This document shows, one piece after another, positions 25,783-34,500 of a DNA stretch of 64,000 nt. A program made the translations under genes and the position numbers. Each line of letters opens with the position of its first letter. Positions within the stretch are counted from its first letter, which is position 1. The stretch comes from CALBPI01 sp963922335. Its GTDB lineage: Bacteria > Pseudomonadota > Gammaproteobacteria > Steroidobacterales > Woeseiaceae. The stretch covers positions 124,001 to 188,000 of the forward strand of contig CAWUIB010000005.1 of the NCBI GenBank assembly GCA_963922335.1, given 5' to 3'. The notes below the pieces were generated by a model that saw nothing but the letters and a program-made list of their open reading frames with translations, searched no databases and was not told the DNA's origin.

Positions 25783-26573
25783 TGGCGAACGTTGCTTTGG
25801 TCGGCGCACCACATGATGCGAATTCCAGCTTTCTCAGAGGGCCTGCCGAGGCGCCGGATGTCATCAGGCGTGTGCTGCATAGTGATTCCGGCAATGCCTA
25901 TTCGGAATCAGTGCGCGACGTGCTGTCGCACCTTCAGGATCTCGGCAACTTCTCGATACCGGACACGAAAGAAGGTGTGATGGAGCTGCGCGCAGCGATG
26001 GCTCGCGTGGTGTCCCAAGGGTTTCGGGTATTGACCTTGGGTGGTGATCACGCCGTAACCCATCCATTGGCGCTCGCGGTTGCCGACAGTGTTGGGCCAA
26101 TCGACATGCTGCATTTTGATGCGCACGGCGATCTGTACCCCGACTTTGATGGTAATCCTTATTCACATGCCAGCCCTTTTGCGCGACTCCTGGAATCGGG
26201 GTGTGTAAACCGCCTTGTGCAACTTGGAATAAGAACGTTGACGCCTGAGCAGAACGTGGTGATCGAGCAATACGGTGTGGAGACATATCAGTGGAAAGGC
26301 GAGTTGCCCGCTGACCTCAACCTCACTTTCGAGAAGCCTCTCTATATTTCCGTCGATATCGATGCGTTGGATCCCGCGTTTGCGCCAGGTGTATCGCATC
26401 ACGAGCCGGGTGGAATGTCGGTGAGGGACATCCTTCGCGTGCTCGATGCAGTACACGCCAACGTGGCGGCCGCCGATATCGTCGAGTACAACCCGCGGCG
26501 CGATTTGCACGAGATGACGGCGGCGGTTTGTGCCAAGCTGGGCAAAGCACTTTTGGATCTGCTGTATCGCTAA
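25782..26573 (+). CDS. Ureohydrolase family enzyme (arginase/agmatinase-like)
   Basis: A 263-residue manganese enzyme of the arginase/agmatinase/formiminoglutamase fold, which hydrolyses a guanidino or formimino group. All metal-binding motifs are present: GGDHAVTHP, FDAHGDLYPDF and SVDIDALDPAFAPGVSHHEPGG. The protein is shorter than typical arginases (about 300), and the substrate-specificity loop does not identify arginine or agmatine clearly. ATG 25782 is preferred because it overlaps the kinase stop (TAATG) and directly precedes the family's first strand. The coupling to a sensor kinase gene is unusual. A PLP decarboxylase follows 45 bp later, so the two could act on the same amine (inference). 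Confidence 0.88.
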   Translation: MANVALVGAPHDANSSFLRGPAEAPDVIRRVLHSDSGNAYSESVRDVLSHLQDLGNFSIPDTKEGVMELRAAMARVVSQGFRVLTLGGDHAVTHPLALAVADSVGPIDMLHFDAHGDLYPDFDGNPYSHASPFARLLESGCVNRLVQLGIRTLTPEQNVVIEQYGVETYQWKGELPADLNLTFEKPLYISVDIDALDPAFAPGVSHHEPGGMSVRDILRVLDAVHANVAAADIVEYNPRRDLHEMTAAVCAKLGKALLDLLYR

Positions 26574-26618
26574 TCGACGACGCTAGCACTCTACGATTCG
26601 GACGATTACGATGCGGGT

Positions 26619-28082
26619 ATGACCGTATCAAATCGATTCCTGAGAGACGTATTTGTCGACGCGCTCGATCAACTGACCGAGCATATTGAGGCGACCGAAA
26701 AAGGGACAAGGCCCGCAACGGGCTACCGTCCTTTGAGCCAGTTGCTCGATGGTCTTCAGTTGGAACAAAGACTCGAACAACCGCCAGTGTCCCACGCGGA
26801 GTTTGCCGACTTTCTATCGGGCTATCTCAGTCATTCGGTCCAGTTGCACCATCCGTTGCACGCCGCGCACCAGGTTGCCATCCCGGATACAGCATCCGCA
26901 CTTGCGTCGCTGGTAAACGGCTTCATGAACAACCCAATGGCGATTTATGAGATGGGCCCTGTCGGTGCTGCCATTGAATTCGTTGTAATCAATTGGATGT
27001 TGAAACATATCGGATGGGTTCAGCAGCCGCGCCGGCCGGGAGTGGGGCTCGAGCATGGTGCCGGGGTGCTGACTCACGGTGGCTCGTTGGCGAACCTTAC
27101 TGGATTGTTGACCGCGCGTGCTCGAGTCGCTCCAGAGGCCTGGGAGCATGGTGTGCCGCATGATCTGGCCGTGCTTGTGTCACCTGTGGCGCATTACTCG
27201 GTTGCACGGGCAGTGGCGATACTGGGTCTCGGCGAGCGTGCCATCGTGCATTTACCCTGCGACGAACTAGGTCGCGTCGACGCACATGCCATGGAGGAAA
27301 CGATTGAGAAGACGCAAGCGTCTGGGCGTCGGGTCATGGCTGTGATCGCAAACGCATGCGCGACTGCAACCGGATTGCATGATCCGTTACGACCGATGGG
27401 AGAGATTTGCCGCAGACATGATGTGTTTTTTCATGTAGACGCTTGCCATGGAGCAAGCGCGTTGTTGCATCCTGATACAGCGCACTATCTCGACGGTATC
27501 GAGTTGGCGGACGTGGTTATCTGGGATGCACACAAGATGTTGCAAGTCTCGGCGCTGTGCGCAGCGGTGCTCTTCCGCGATCACCGAAGCTTTGACGTGG
27601 CGTTCTCGCAGAAAGCGAGCTATCTGGCCTACGGGCGGGATGCCGAGAGTTACGATTCACTGCCGCGCGCAGTTGAGTGCACGAAGTCTGCTATGGGCGT
27701 GAAGGTCTATTTCAATCTGCTCCTACGCGGCGAGCATGCCCTAGGGCAGTTTGTGGCCGACCGTTACGAAATGGGCAAGACTGCCTATGACTGCATTGTT
27801 TCGCGCGATCGATTCAGTTGTCCCTACGTGCCCGAGACCAACATCATTTGTTTTCGTGTTGAAGGCGATGATCAGCTGCAGCAGTCGATTCGTGACCAAC
27901 TGGTGGCCGAGCGAACAGCCCATCTCACCACCGCTGAAGTTGGAGAAACAACCTACCTTCGTATGACGCTAATGAATCCGCTGACCGACGTGGATGCAAT
28001 CAACACCATTCTGGATCTGGTTGAACAAAAGGCAGATTCTCTGCTGTCTTCAACGAATACAAGCCCACGCTTGGCGTCGTAA
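26619..28082 (+). CDS. PLP-dependent group II amino acid decarboxylase
   Basis: A 487-residue fold-type I decarboxylase of the glutamate/diaminobutyrate/aromatic amino acid group. The PLP lysine is K306 in VIWDAHKMLQ; HVDACHGA supplies the Asp that pairs with the PLP ring nitrogen, and LTHGGSLANLTGLL and NNPMAIYEMGP are conserved family segments. The C-terminus carries the small domain (about 395-487). The substrate is not evident. It is more similar in layout to L-2,4-diaminobutyrate and cysteine sulfinate decarboxylases than to the other decarboxylase at 9318-10682. The nearby ureohydrolase suggests amine or guanidino metabolism. Confidence 0.88.
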   Translation: MTVSNRFLRDVFVDALDQLTEHIEATEKGTRPATGYRPLSQLLDGLQLEQRLEQPPVSHAEFADFLSGYLSHSVQLHHPLHAAHQVAIPDTASALASLVNGFMNNPMAIYEMGPVGAAIEFVVINWMLKHIGWVQQPRRPGVGLEHGAGVLTHGGSLANLTGLLTARARVAPEAWEHGVPHDLAVLVSPVAHYSVARAVAILGLGERAIVHLPCDELGRVDAHAMEETIEKTQASGRRVMAVIANACATATGLHDPLRPMGEICRRHDVFFHVDACHGASALLHPDTAHYLDGIELADVVIWDAHKMLQVSALCAAVLFRDHRSFDVAFSQKASYLAYGRDAESYDSLPRAVECTKSAMGVKVYFNLLLRGEHALGQFVADRYEMGKTAYDCIVSRDRFSCPYVPETNIICFRVEGDDQLQQSIRDQLVAERTAHLTTAEVGETTYLRMTLMNPLTDVDAINTILDLVEQKADSLLSSTNTSPRLAS

Positions 28083-28090
28083 AGTCAAGT

Positions 28091-28137
28091 CCTTAAACGC
28101 TGGCTCCGGATTTCCCCAAGGAGTATCCTTGAACGCT
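28091..28137 (+). promoter_or_regulatory. Direct repeats and inverted repeat upstream of the DUF3336 patatin
   Basis: CCTTAAACGCT (28091-28101) and CCTTGAACGCT (28127-28137) are 11-mers with one mismatch, 36 bp apart. A perfect inverted repeat CAAGGA-GTA-TCCTTG (28117-28131) overlaps the second copy. The block lies 25-70 bp before the start codon and may be an operator; no regulator is identified. Confidence 0.35.
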
Positions 28138-28161
28138 TGTTGAAGAGCGTCTGGAGCGTGC

Positions 28162-29643
28162 ATGGCTTTTCATGTGCCGAGCGTTGAAGAACTGCAGATG
28201 CGTCGCGCTGATACTTATCAGCAGTGGCGACGTGCGGCTTTAGCCTACGACCGAAAGAACCGACTCGATCGTTGGAAGAAAAAAGATCACTCCACGCAGT
28301 ATGACTTTGTCTCCGTTCGCGAGCGCGTCACGAAACTGAAGGCACTCCGTGAGGAGAAAGACAATATTGGTCTGCTCTTTAACCTTAATGAAGGTATACA
28401 CGGCAATATGGACGGTATGGGCCGTCCAGACCTTTATCGGCGAGCGAAATTCGGTACCAAACGTCTGATCGTTGAATATGTTGACGCGGTCAGCGAAGCA
28501 CTGGAGCACATCGCCAGTGATAAGGTGAAAGATATCGCCTTCGACGAAAAGCTCGATTTCTTCCATCGTGCGAGTCATTGCTTTGGCCGAACAGCGCTAA
28601 TGATGAGTGGCGCCGGCAGTCTGCTCTATTTTCATTTGGGTGTGATCAAAGCGCTTTGGGAGCAGGGGCTGCTGCCGAACATTATGTCCGGTTCCAGTGG
28701 CGGTGCGTTTATTGCCGGAATTGTCGGGACGCGGAAGCGCGAAGAGATGGCGCAGTTGTTCGAGAGTGACTTCCTTCGGTCGGAAGCTGCAACCGAGCTT
28801 GATCAGATCCCACGCAGGTTCCTGCTCGTTCGCGAGCGTATGGACGCGGATGGGGTCTGGGAAGCGATCGAACGATTGATTCCCGACATGACGTTTCAGG
28901 AAGCTTACGAATACAGCGGCACCCATATCAACATATCGGTTGCGCCCGCTGGCCAGTATCAAGGCTCAAGATTGCTGAACGCGATTACTTCGCCCAACGT
29001 TATGGTGCGCGAAGCGGTGCTAGCCTCATGTGCAGTCCCTGGTGTTTATCCACCAGTGACGCTCGCCGCTCGTGGTGCGAATGGTCGACGGCGTGCGTAT
29101 CTGGAGAGTCGTCAGTGGGTGGATGGATCTGTCGCCGATGATCTGCCCGTTAAGAGGTTGTCGCGTTTATACGGCGTTAATCACTCGATCGTCAGTCAGA
29201 CCAACCCGCTGGTTCTTCCATTCGTCAATGAGTACAAAGGCCGCCAACAACTTTGGGACATCGTGCGTCAGGCGACAACGACGACAGCCAAGGATTGGTC
29301 GCTGGCAGTCGCTCGTATCTTGCAGAAGCCTTTTGGTCGACAAGGGCTCACGAGCCGAATGCTGGGCGTTTACAGCTCCGTGCTGAATCAGACGTACACG
29401 GGTGATATCAACATCCTTCCGTCTACCCGCAGTTTCAACCCGCTCAATCTTCTAGCGCCGCGTACGCTCGAAGAGGTGATGGAGTTGATTCGCCTCGGAG
29501 AGCGCGCAACGTGGCCCGCCGTCGAGAAAATTCGTACCCAAACCCGAATCAGCCGCACGCTCGACGAGATTCAGGAGCGTTACGAAGATCGTCTCGTCAG
29601 CATTGCGCGAAAACAGCAGCTCTTTCTCGACCGCTCGGCCTGA
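28162..29643 (+). CDS. DUF3336-type patatin-like phospholipase/acylglycerol lipase
   Basis: A 493-residue patatin-domain protein with an N-terminal DUF3336 helical region (about 10-145, with RRAALAYDRKNRLDRWKK), as in yeast Tgl3/4/5-type triacylglycerol lipases and their bacterial homologues. The catalytic domain starts at ALMMSGAGSLLYFHLGV, with nucleophile S179 in GSSGG (177-181) and the partner Asp D321 in WVDGS. The C-terminal ~100 residues (FNPLNLLAPRTLEEVM) are typical of this subgroup. A GGAG ribosome-binding site precedes ATG 28162. An alpha/beta hydrolase follows 6 bp later, so the pair probably degrades stored or scavenged neutral lipids (inference). Confidence 0.88.
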   Translation: MAFHVPSVEELQMRRADTYQQWRRAALAYDRKNRLDRWKKKDHSTQYDFVSVRERVTKLKALREEKDNIGLLFNLNEGIHGNMDGMGRPDLYRRAKFGTKRLIVEYVDAVSEALEHIASDKVKDIAFDEKLDFFHRASHCFGRTALMMSGAGSLLYFHLGVIKALWEQGLLPNIMSGSSGGAFIAGIVGTRKREEMAQLFESDFLRSEAATELDQIPRRFLLVRERMDADGVWEAIERLIPDMTFQEAYEYSGTHINISVAPAGQYQGSRLLNAITSPNVMVREAVLASCAVPGVYPPVTLAARGANGRRRAYLESRQWVDGSVADDLPVKRLSRLYGVNHSIVSQTNPLVLPFVNEYKGRQQLWDIVRQATTTTAKDWSLAVARILQKPFGRQGLTSRMLGVYSSVLNQTYTGDINILPSTRSFNPLNLLAPRTLEEVMELIRLGERATWPAVEKIRTQTRISRTLDEIQERYEDRLVSIARKQQLFLDRSA

Positions 29644-29649
29644 TCTCCA

Positions 29650-30600
29650 ATGGATAGTGTTCTCCTGACAGTGCTCATCGTGCTGGGGCTGCTTGCTGCG
29701 CTCTACGCCTGGGCCCAAACCTCGCCGAGTAAAGCTACTCATCTACTGATGAGGATGCTCCGCCGATTGGTCCGTCTGAAGTCAAAAGAGCTTGTAGCCG
29801 ATGGTTTGACGTGGCGCTATCTCGAAAAAGGCGAAAGCAATCAGGACGTCGTTTTGTTGGTGCATGGGTTTGGCGCTGATAAAGATACCTGGTTGGCTTA
29901 CGTACCCCATCTTGGCAGCCACTATCGTGTGATTTGCCCGGACCTGCCCGGTTTTGGGGATGCGACCGATGAGGCGGTCTCGGATTTTACGCCGAAGCGA
30001 CAGGCGGAGCGTCTGTTCACCTTCATGTCCGAGTTGGGGGTCGAGTCCGCGCATATCGTAGGCAGTTCGATGGGGGGATTCATCACGGCCTGGATGGCGA
30101 TGCTCGCGCCTCGACGGATAGCCAGTCTCACATTGATGAACGCGGCGGGCGTGTCTGGTGCAACACCTTCGTTTATGGAGCCTAAGGTGATTGCCGGCGA
30201 AAGCCCGCTGGTTCCATCCAACCCGGGTGAGCTCGGTGAGGTGCTTTCAATGTTGAGCGTGAAACCGTTGTTTATTCCGGGATTCGTCAAGAAAAACTTG
30301 CTGAATCGCTACCTCAAGTTCGGTGTGCTCTGGCGCAGGATTTTTGATGACCTCGTGCAGGCGCAGCAGGACGATCGGATAGTCGATTTGATTGCCAAGA
30401 TTCAGGCACCGACGCTAGTGGTGTGGGGCGACAGCGATCAGATCCTGCATGTTAGCTGCGCGGACGTATTCGCGGAGCAAATTAGCCGCAGTCGACTATT
30501 GGTCCTGCCAAAGGTGGGGCACATCCCAATGTACGAGGCCCCGTCGGTGACTGCGCGTGCTCAGCTGGCGTTGATGGATTCGGCGGCGGCAAGCAACTGA
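29650..30600 (+). CDS. Alpha/beta hydrolase (membrane-anchored lipase-like)
   Basis: A 316-residue alpha/beta hydrolase with an N-terminal hydrophobic anchor (residues 3-20). It has the oxyanion HGFGADKDTW, nucleophile S140 in GSSMGG, the acid in VVWGDSDQIL and the catalytic His in VGHIPMYEAP. The sequence type resembles lipases and monoacylglycerol-type esterases. It lies 6 bp behind the DUF3336 patatin gene and is probably co-translated, fitting a stepwise acylglycerol breakdown. The last 40 bp overlap the convergent LOG-family gene. Confidence 0.88.
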   Translation: MDSVLLTVLIVLGLLAALYAWAQTSPSKATHLLMRMLRRLVRLKSKELVADGLTWRYLEKGESNQDVVLLVHGFGADKDTWLAYVPHLGSHYRVICPDLPGFGDATDEAVSDFTPKRQAERLFTFMSELGVESAHIVGSSMGGFITAWMAMLAPRRIASLTLMNAAGVSGATPSFMEPKVIAGESPLVPSNPGELGEVLSMLSVKPLFIPGFVKKNLLNRYLKFGVLWRRIFDDLVQAQQDDRIVDLIAKIQAPTLVVWGDSDQILHVSCADVFAEQISRSRLLVLPKVGHIPMYEAPSVTARAQLALMDSAAASN

Positions 30601-31121
30601 TCAATCAAAGCTTCAGAATCTGAGAGAGCAATCAGCATTTCTGCGTGTTCGGGAGGTACAAAACCCTGTTCAACCTGAACGGCGGTCATAGCCAATTGAT
30701 GATCATAAAAGCCGTCTACATTTAGAATCCCAACGGGCTTTGATTGCAGTCGCAATTGCGTCCACGTGATCATCTCGAACACTTCGTCCAGCGTGCCAAA
30801 ACCGCCGGGAAGGGCAACAAACGCGTCCGAACGCTCTGCCATCTTCTGTTTCCGCTCGGCGAGCGTATCCACCAATATCAATTCGGTGAGTTTGGTATGT
30901 GCGCGTTCGCGAGTTGCCAGTGAGTGGGGAAGGACGCCGATAGCAGAGCCACCGGCCTCGAGAACGCCGTCGGCGACGGCTCCCATCAGGCCGGTTGATG
31001 CACCGCCGTAGACAAGACCGACGTTGCGCGCAGCAAGTTGCCCGCCAAACGTGCGTGCTGCGGCATCAAATGACGGGGATGCGCCGCTGCGGGAGCCACA
31101 GAAGACGGCGATCCATTTCAC
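30561..31121 (-). CDS. LOG family protein (nucleoside 5'-monophosphate phosphoribohydrolase-like)
   Basis: A 186-residue Rossmann-type protein of the LOG/TIGR00730 family. Members hydrolyse N6-modified or plain AMP to base and ribose 5-phosphate, releasing cytokinins in plants; bacterial members were long annotated as lysine decarboxylases. The motifs GGASTGLMG (39-47) and PGGFGTLDE (105-113) are intact, and the length is normal for the short form. It is 27 bp downstream of pilE on the same strand and could be read from the pilus operon. Its 3' end overlaps the alpha/beta hydrolase gene by 40 bp. Confidence 0.9.
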   Translation of the reverse strand: MKWIAVFCGSRSGASPSFDAAARTFGGQLAARNVGLVYGGASTGLMGAVADGVLEAGGSAIGVLPHSLATRERAHTKLTELILVDTLAERKQKMAERSDAFVALPGGFGTLDEVFEMITWTQLRLQSKPVGILNVDGFYDHQLAMTAVQVEQGFVPPEHAEMLIALSDSEALIDQLLAAAESINAS

Positions 31122-31148
31122 GGCAGGTCAGTCGGCCCCGATGATCGG

Positions 31149-31586
31149 TTACCAGCACTGAGCCACGGTAAGCCCGGTTGCGCTCATGCCTTTCGTGCCG
31201 GCTTCTGTGAGCGTCAAATTACCGCACTTGTCGGACGCTTGATCTCCCGCCGGAGTTGCAGTGATCGTAAAGGTTCGCTCAGTTAGGTTGCCGACCGCCA
31301 GGTTGTAATGGACCACTGGACCTTCTTTGGGCGACGACTGGAGCAGAACCGGAATCGAGGCGGTGACCGGGTTGCCGGCACGGTCCTGATCGTAGCGGCC
31401 GTTTTGCGTATAGAAACGCTCCATGAACTGTTGCAGTTCGAGCACCACGGCCTGGCTGTCAGAACGTCGCGCCTTTCGAACAGAGTTCTGGTAACTCGGC
31501 ACGATGATTGAGGCGAGGATCCCGACAATGGCCACTACCGTGAGTAGCTCGATGAGTGAGTAACCGAACTGCTTACGATTATTCAT
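31149..31586 (-). CDS. pilE: Type IV minor pilin PilE
   Basis: A 145-residue prepilin with the leader MNNRKQFG and the cleavage/methylation site G|YSLIE at residues 8-12, followed by the hydrophobic assembly helix (LLTVVAIVGILASIIVPSY). The C-terminal part has two cysteines (SDKCGN and AQCW) that form the usual D-region disulfide. In Pseudomonas, PilE is the last of the minor pilins that prime pilus assembly with PilY1. ATG 31586 is chosen because it gives a normal short leader and lies 8 bp inside the pilY1 end, so the two are coupled. Confidence 0.9.
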   Translation of the reverse strand: MNNRKQFGYSLIELLTVVAIVGILASIIVPSYQNSVRKARRSDSQAVVLELQQFMERFYTQNGRYDQDRAGNPVTASIPVLLQSSPKEGPVVHYNLAVGNLTERTFTITATPAGDQASDKCGNLTLTEAGTKGMSATGLTVAQCW

Positions 31587-34500
31587 TGATGATCTGCTCC
31601 CACGACAGACGACCATCGAGGATGGAATTCGTCACAGTGATTGCGCGGTTCTCAATGTTTCCGGTACTGCCTGGTGTGTACTGTCGGTCACCCAGCACCG
31701 AGGACTGCCACGGCAAACCTTCCGACTGGTTGAATCGTTCGCCTCCCGCCGCGTTGAGAATCGGGTTGCCGTTGCCATCTCTCAGGACCGGATCAGCAAC
31801 CAGGTCGCCGTTATCAACTGCATTGTCACGAGTACGGTCAAATACCGCTTCGTTCGGTCGTGCACCGTCGCAGATGCGAACCGACATCAACCAACCGCCA
31901 CCACCGACGACACAGGGGTCACCCGCATCCGGGATGATGGTGTTGAAGAATGTGATGTCGCCACGAACCAGCGGGTTCGAGACCACGCGCTCACCACTGT
32001 CCGGCAGGTCCATGTACCAACCGAATTCGCTCGACGGGTCGATCGGATTGTCGGTAGGAATACGAAGCTGCGTTTGGTCGTAGGTGAGGGCAGGGTCGTG
32101 TGCCAGCTGCTCTAACATATCGCCGCGTTCCAGTTCGGAGACGCCGCGATCCCACACGCCATAAAACGTCTGCGTTTCGCTGGTCGTTTTGTCACCCTCG
32201 GTGATGTACTGACCGGTACCGAACAGGACCATCACATCCGGGTTCACGCTGTTGTCGAACGGGCATCGAGCAAGAACCGGTTTTGAGGTGATAGGTTGTA
32301 TGTCGCCGTTGTCGTTCTCGGCAGTGAACAGCGGCTCAGGAGAGCCAAACCCACCGTAGTCGACGCCCCAGGACGCGTCGCTCGTGCCTTCAAGGTCAAA
32401 CGCCCACATATTGCCGAGCAAGTCTCCGGCATAGGCTCTGTCAGGTGTACCGTTGCCATCCAGATCGGCGAGCTGTGGTGTCGCCATGCCGTTGTCAGCG
32501 CCGGGCACTGCGATCTTGATGTAGTCGGTGCCGAGCGTCCAGGTGCGGTCGATGCCGCCTTCCAGATACACAATAAACAGGTGCGCCTGCGTGCTGCCGG
32601 TGCTGTTGTAGCCGTTTCCGAATACAGCAGCCCAACGACCATTGTTCATGAGTGCAATGGTCGGCTCCGCAAATGTCGCGCCCAAATCCGCATCGTCAGC
32701 ATCCGTGAACTCCCACATCACGTAGTCGCTCGCATCCGCTTCTGTCATCGCGTTTGGATCAGTGATGTCGAGCGCGAACAGGCCAGGGCCACCGCCACGC
32801 AGACCGCCGACAAGTATCGTTCTCCAACGCAATGGTTGGCTCACGCCTGTACGAATGTACGCGTCGCTGACTGCAGGTGTAAGGTCTACGTAATAGCGAT
32901 GCTGATAGTTCTGCTGCGTCAGCGCATGGAGACCTTCGCCAACCGTCGCATCGTAAATCGCGTTCGGGACATAGCCCATGAACTCTACGCCAGAGTCCGC
33001 GTTGCCGACATCGGCCCAGATGCCGTGCAGCATGCCATCATTGCCGCCGACGTAGACCGCTTCGCGACGATTGATCTGCGTTGATTGCCACGTCTCGTAG
33101 TTGTCCGTTCCTGTAGGGAAGGGTGCAGTATTCGGCCAGTCACTGCGCGGTGCGCCTACCAAGACAGGGCTCGAATGCACAATATCGCCGAGAACGGTGC
33201 GTGCATCGCGCGGACGGAACAGCGTTTCGCTCTCGTAGGTTCGTGAACCGCGCAGGTAGTCGATGACGTCTTGCGCTGCAAGACCAACCGGCAGATCAGC
33301 CGACAAATCGGCTAGCTGCGGAGCCGTTAGCGTGCCTACATCGCGGAACGGCACACCGCCGGAAGCTGGGTCGTAGGTTGTAATCTGGCGATTGTTCGGA
33401 GCGGGCATACGATCCGCAGCATCCCACGTCGGAAGGACGGACACTTCGCCCGTAATCGGGTCAATGGTGCTCGCGGTCATGAAGCCGCTCCAGAACTCCG
33501 AATCCAGCTTCGCCTGGTAAACAAGGCTGTCACTACTCAAGAGACCGGTGTTGAACGTGACCGCTGCCGCAGTACCTTCAGTTTCGACCACCGTGGCCAG
33601 GACCGCTGACATCTGAGTGGCAATGTCGACCGGGGTGCGAGCATTCAGCATCTCGCCGCGACCGTTCACCGCTGCATGGTAGAGATCATCAACCATGCGC
33701 GGGCTGCGCGGCTGGTTTGGTTGCGGCCAGGCGGGCGGGTTATCGAACGCGTCCTGTCGCGTTTCGTGCGTCACACCAAAAATCGTGCCTCGAGCGTTCA
33801 GCGTCACTGCATAGGTGTTCATGTGCAGCTCGTCATTGCAATCGAGGGTGGGATCCGGGGTCGTGTCGCCACACGCAATCGGCGTTGGAACCTGGCCGCT
33901 TGCAAAGCCGGACACCTGCAGATCGTCGTAATATTCCATTGCAACGTCGGCTAGCGTGTTGGACCACGCGTCCTCATACGGTGCGCCGAATCCTGCATCT
34001 CGGTTTCCAACGCCGGTGCTTGAGTTGTTCGCGAACCCGTCGGTGAACGCAACCCCATAGTTTTTCTGGCAGGCTTGCGTGATCGGTGCGTTGGTGCCGC
34101 TGCGCTCAAACTGTCGGCCGAGGTAATCGATCGACTCACGAAGCGGTGTGCCGCCGCTGCCGCGAGCTTCAAAGATATCGTCCAGAATGGCTACCCGCTG
34201 ATCCGTGAGGCTGCGCATAGTGACGTTCTGTCGGTTGTTGATCGTGAATTCTGCAACGCGCACGCCGTCGATCTCGTCGAAAGCGGCCGTGATTCCACCG
34301 CGCATTGCCTGGTGGCGTTTGCGGTAATAAGAGAACCAGTTTGCGAAGTTCTGCAGCTCTTCCGTGTACGTACGACCGCTCGGATATACCGGCGTTGTCG
34401 GTTCGATTTCATAGCGCACGAGACAGGTGCCGTCAGGGCCAATGGCCTCGGCAGATCCCGTCACGAGATTGGCATTGGCACGGAATAGTTCGTAGGTCGC

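Noticed and set aside
32296..33084. 262-codon open frame on the plus strand opposite pilY1
   Set aside because: It lies wholly inside the strongly supported pilY1 coding frame, has no recognisable domain or ribosome-binding site, and its composition reflects the opposite strand.
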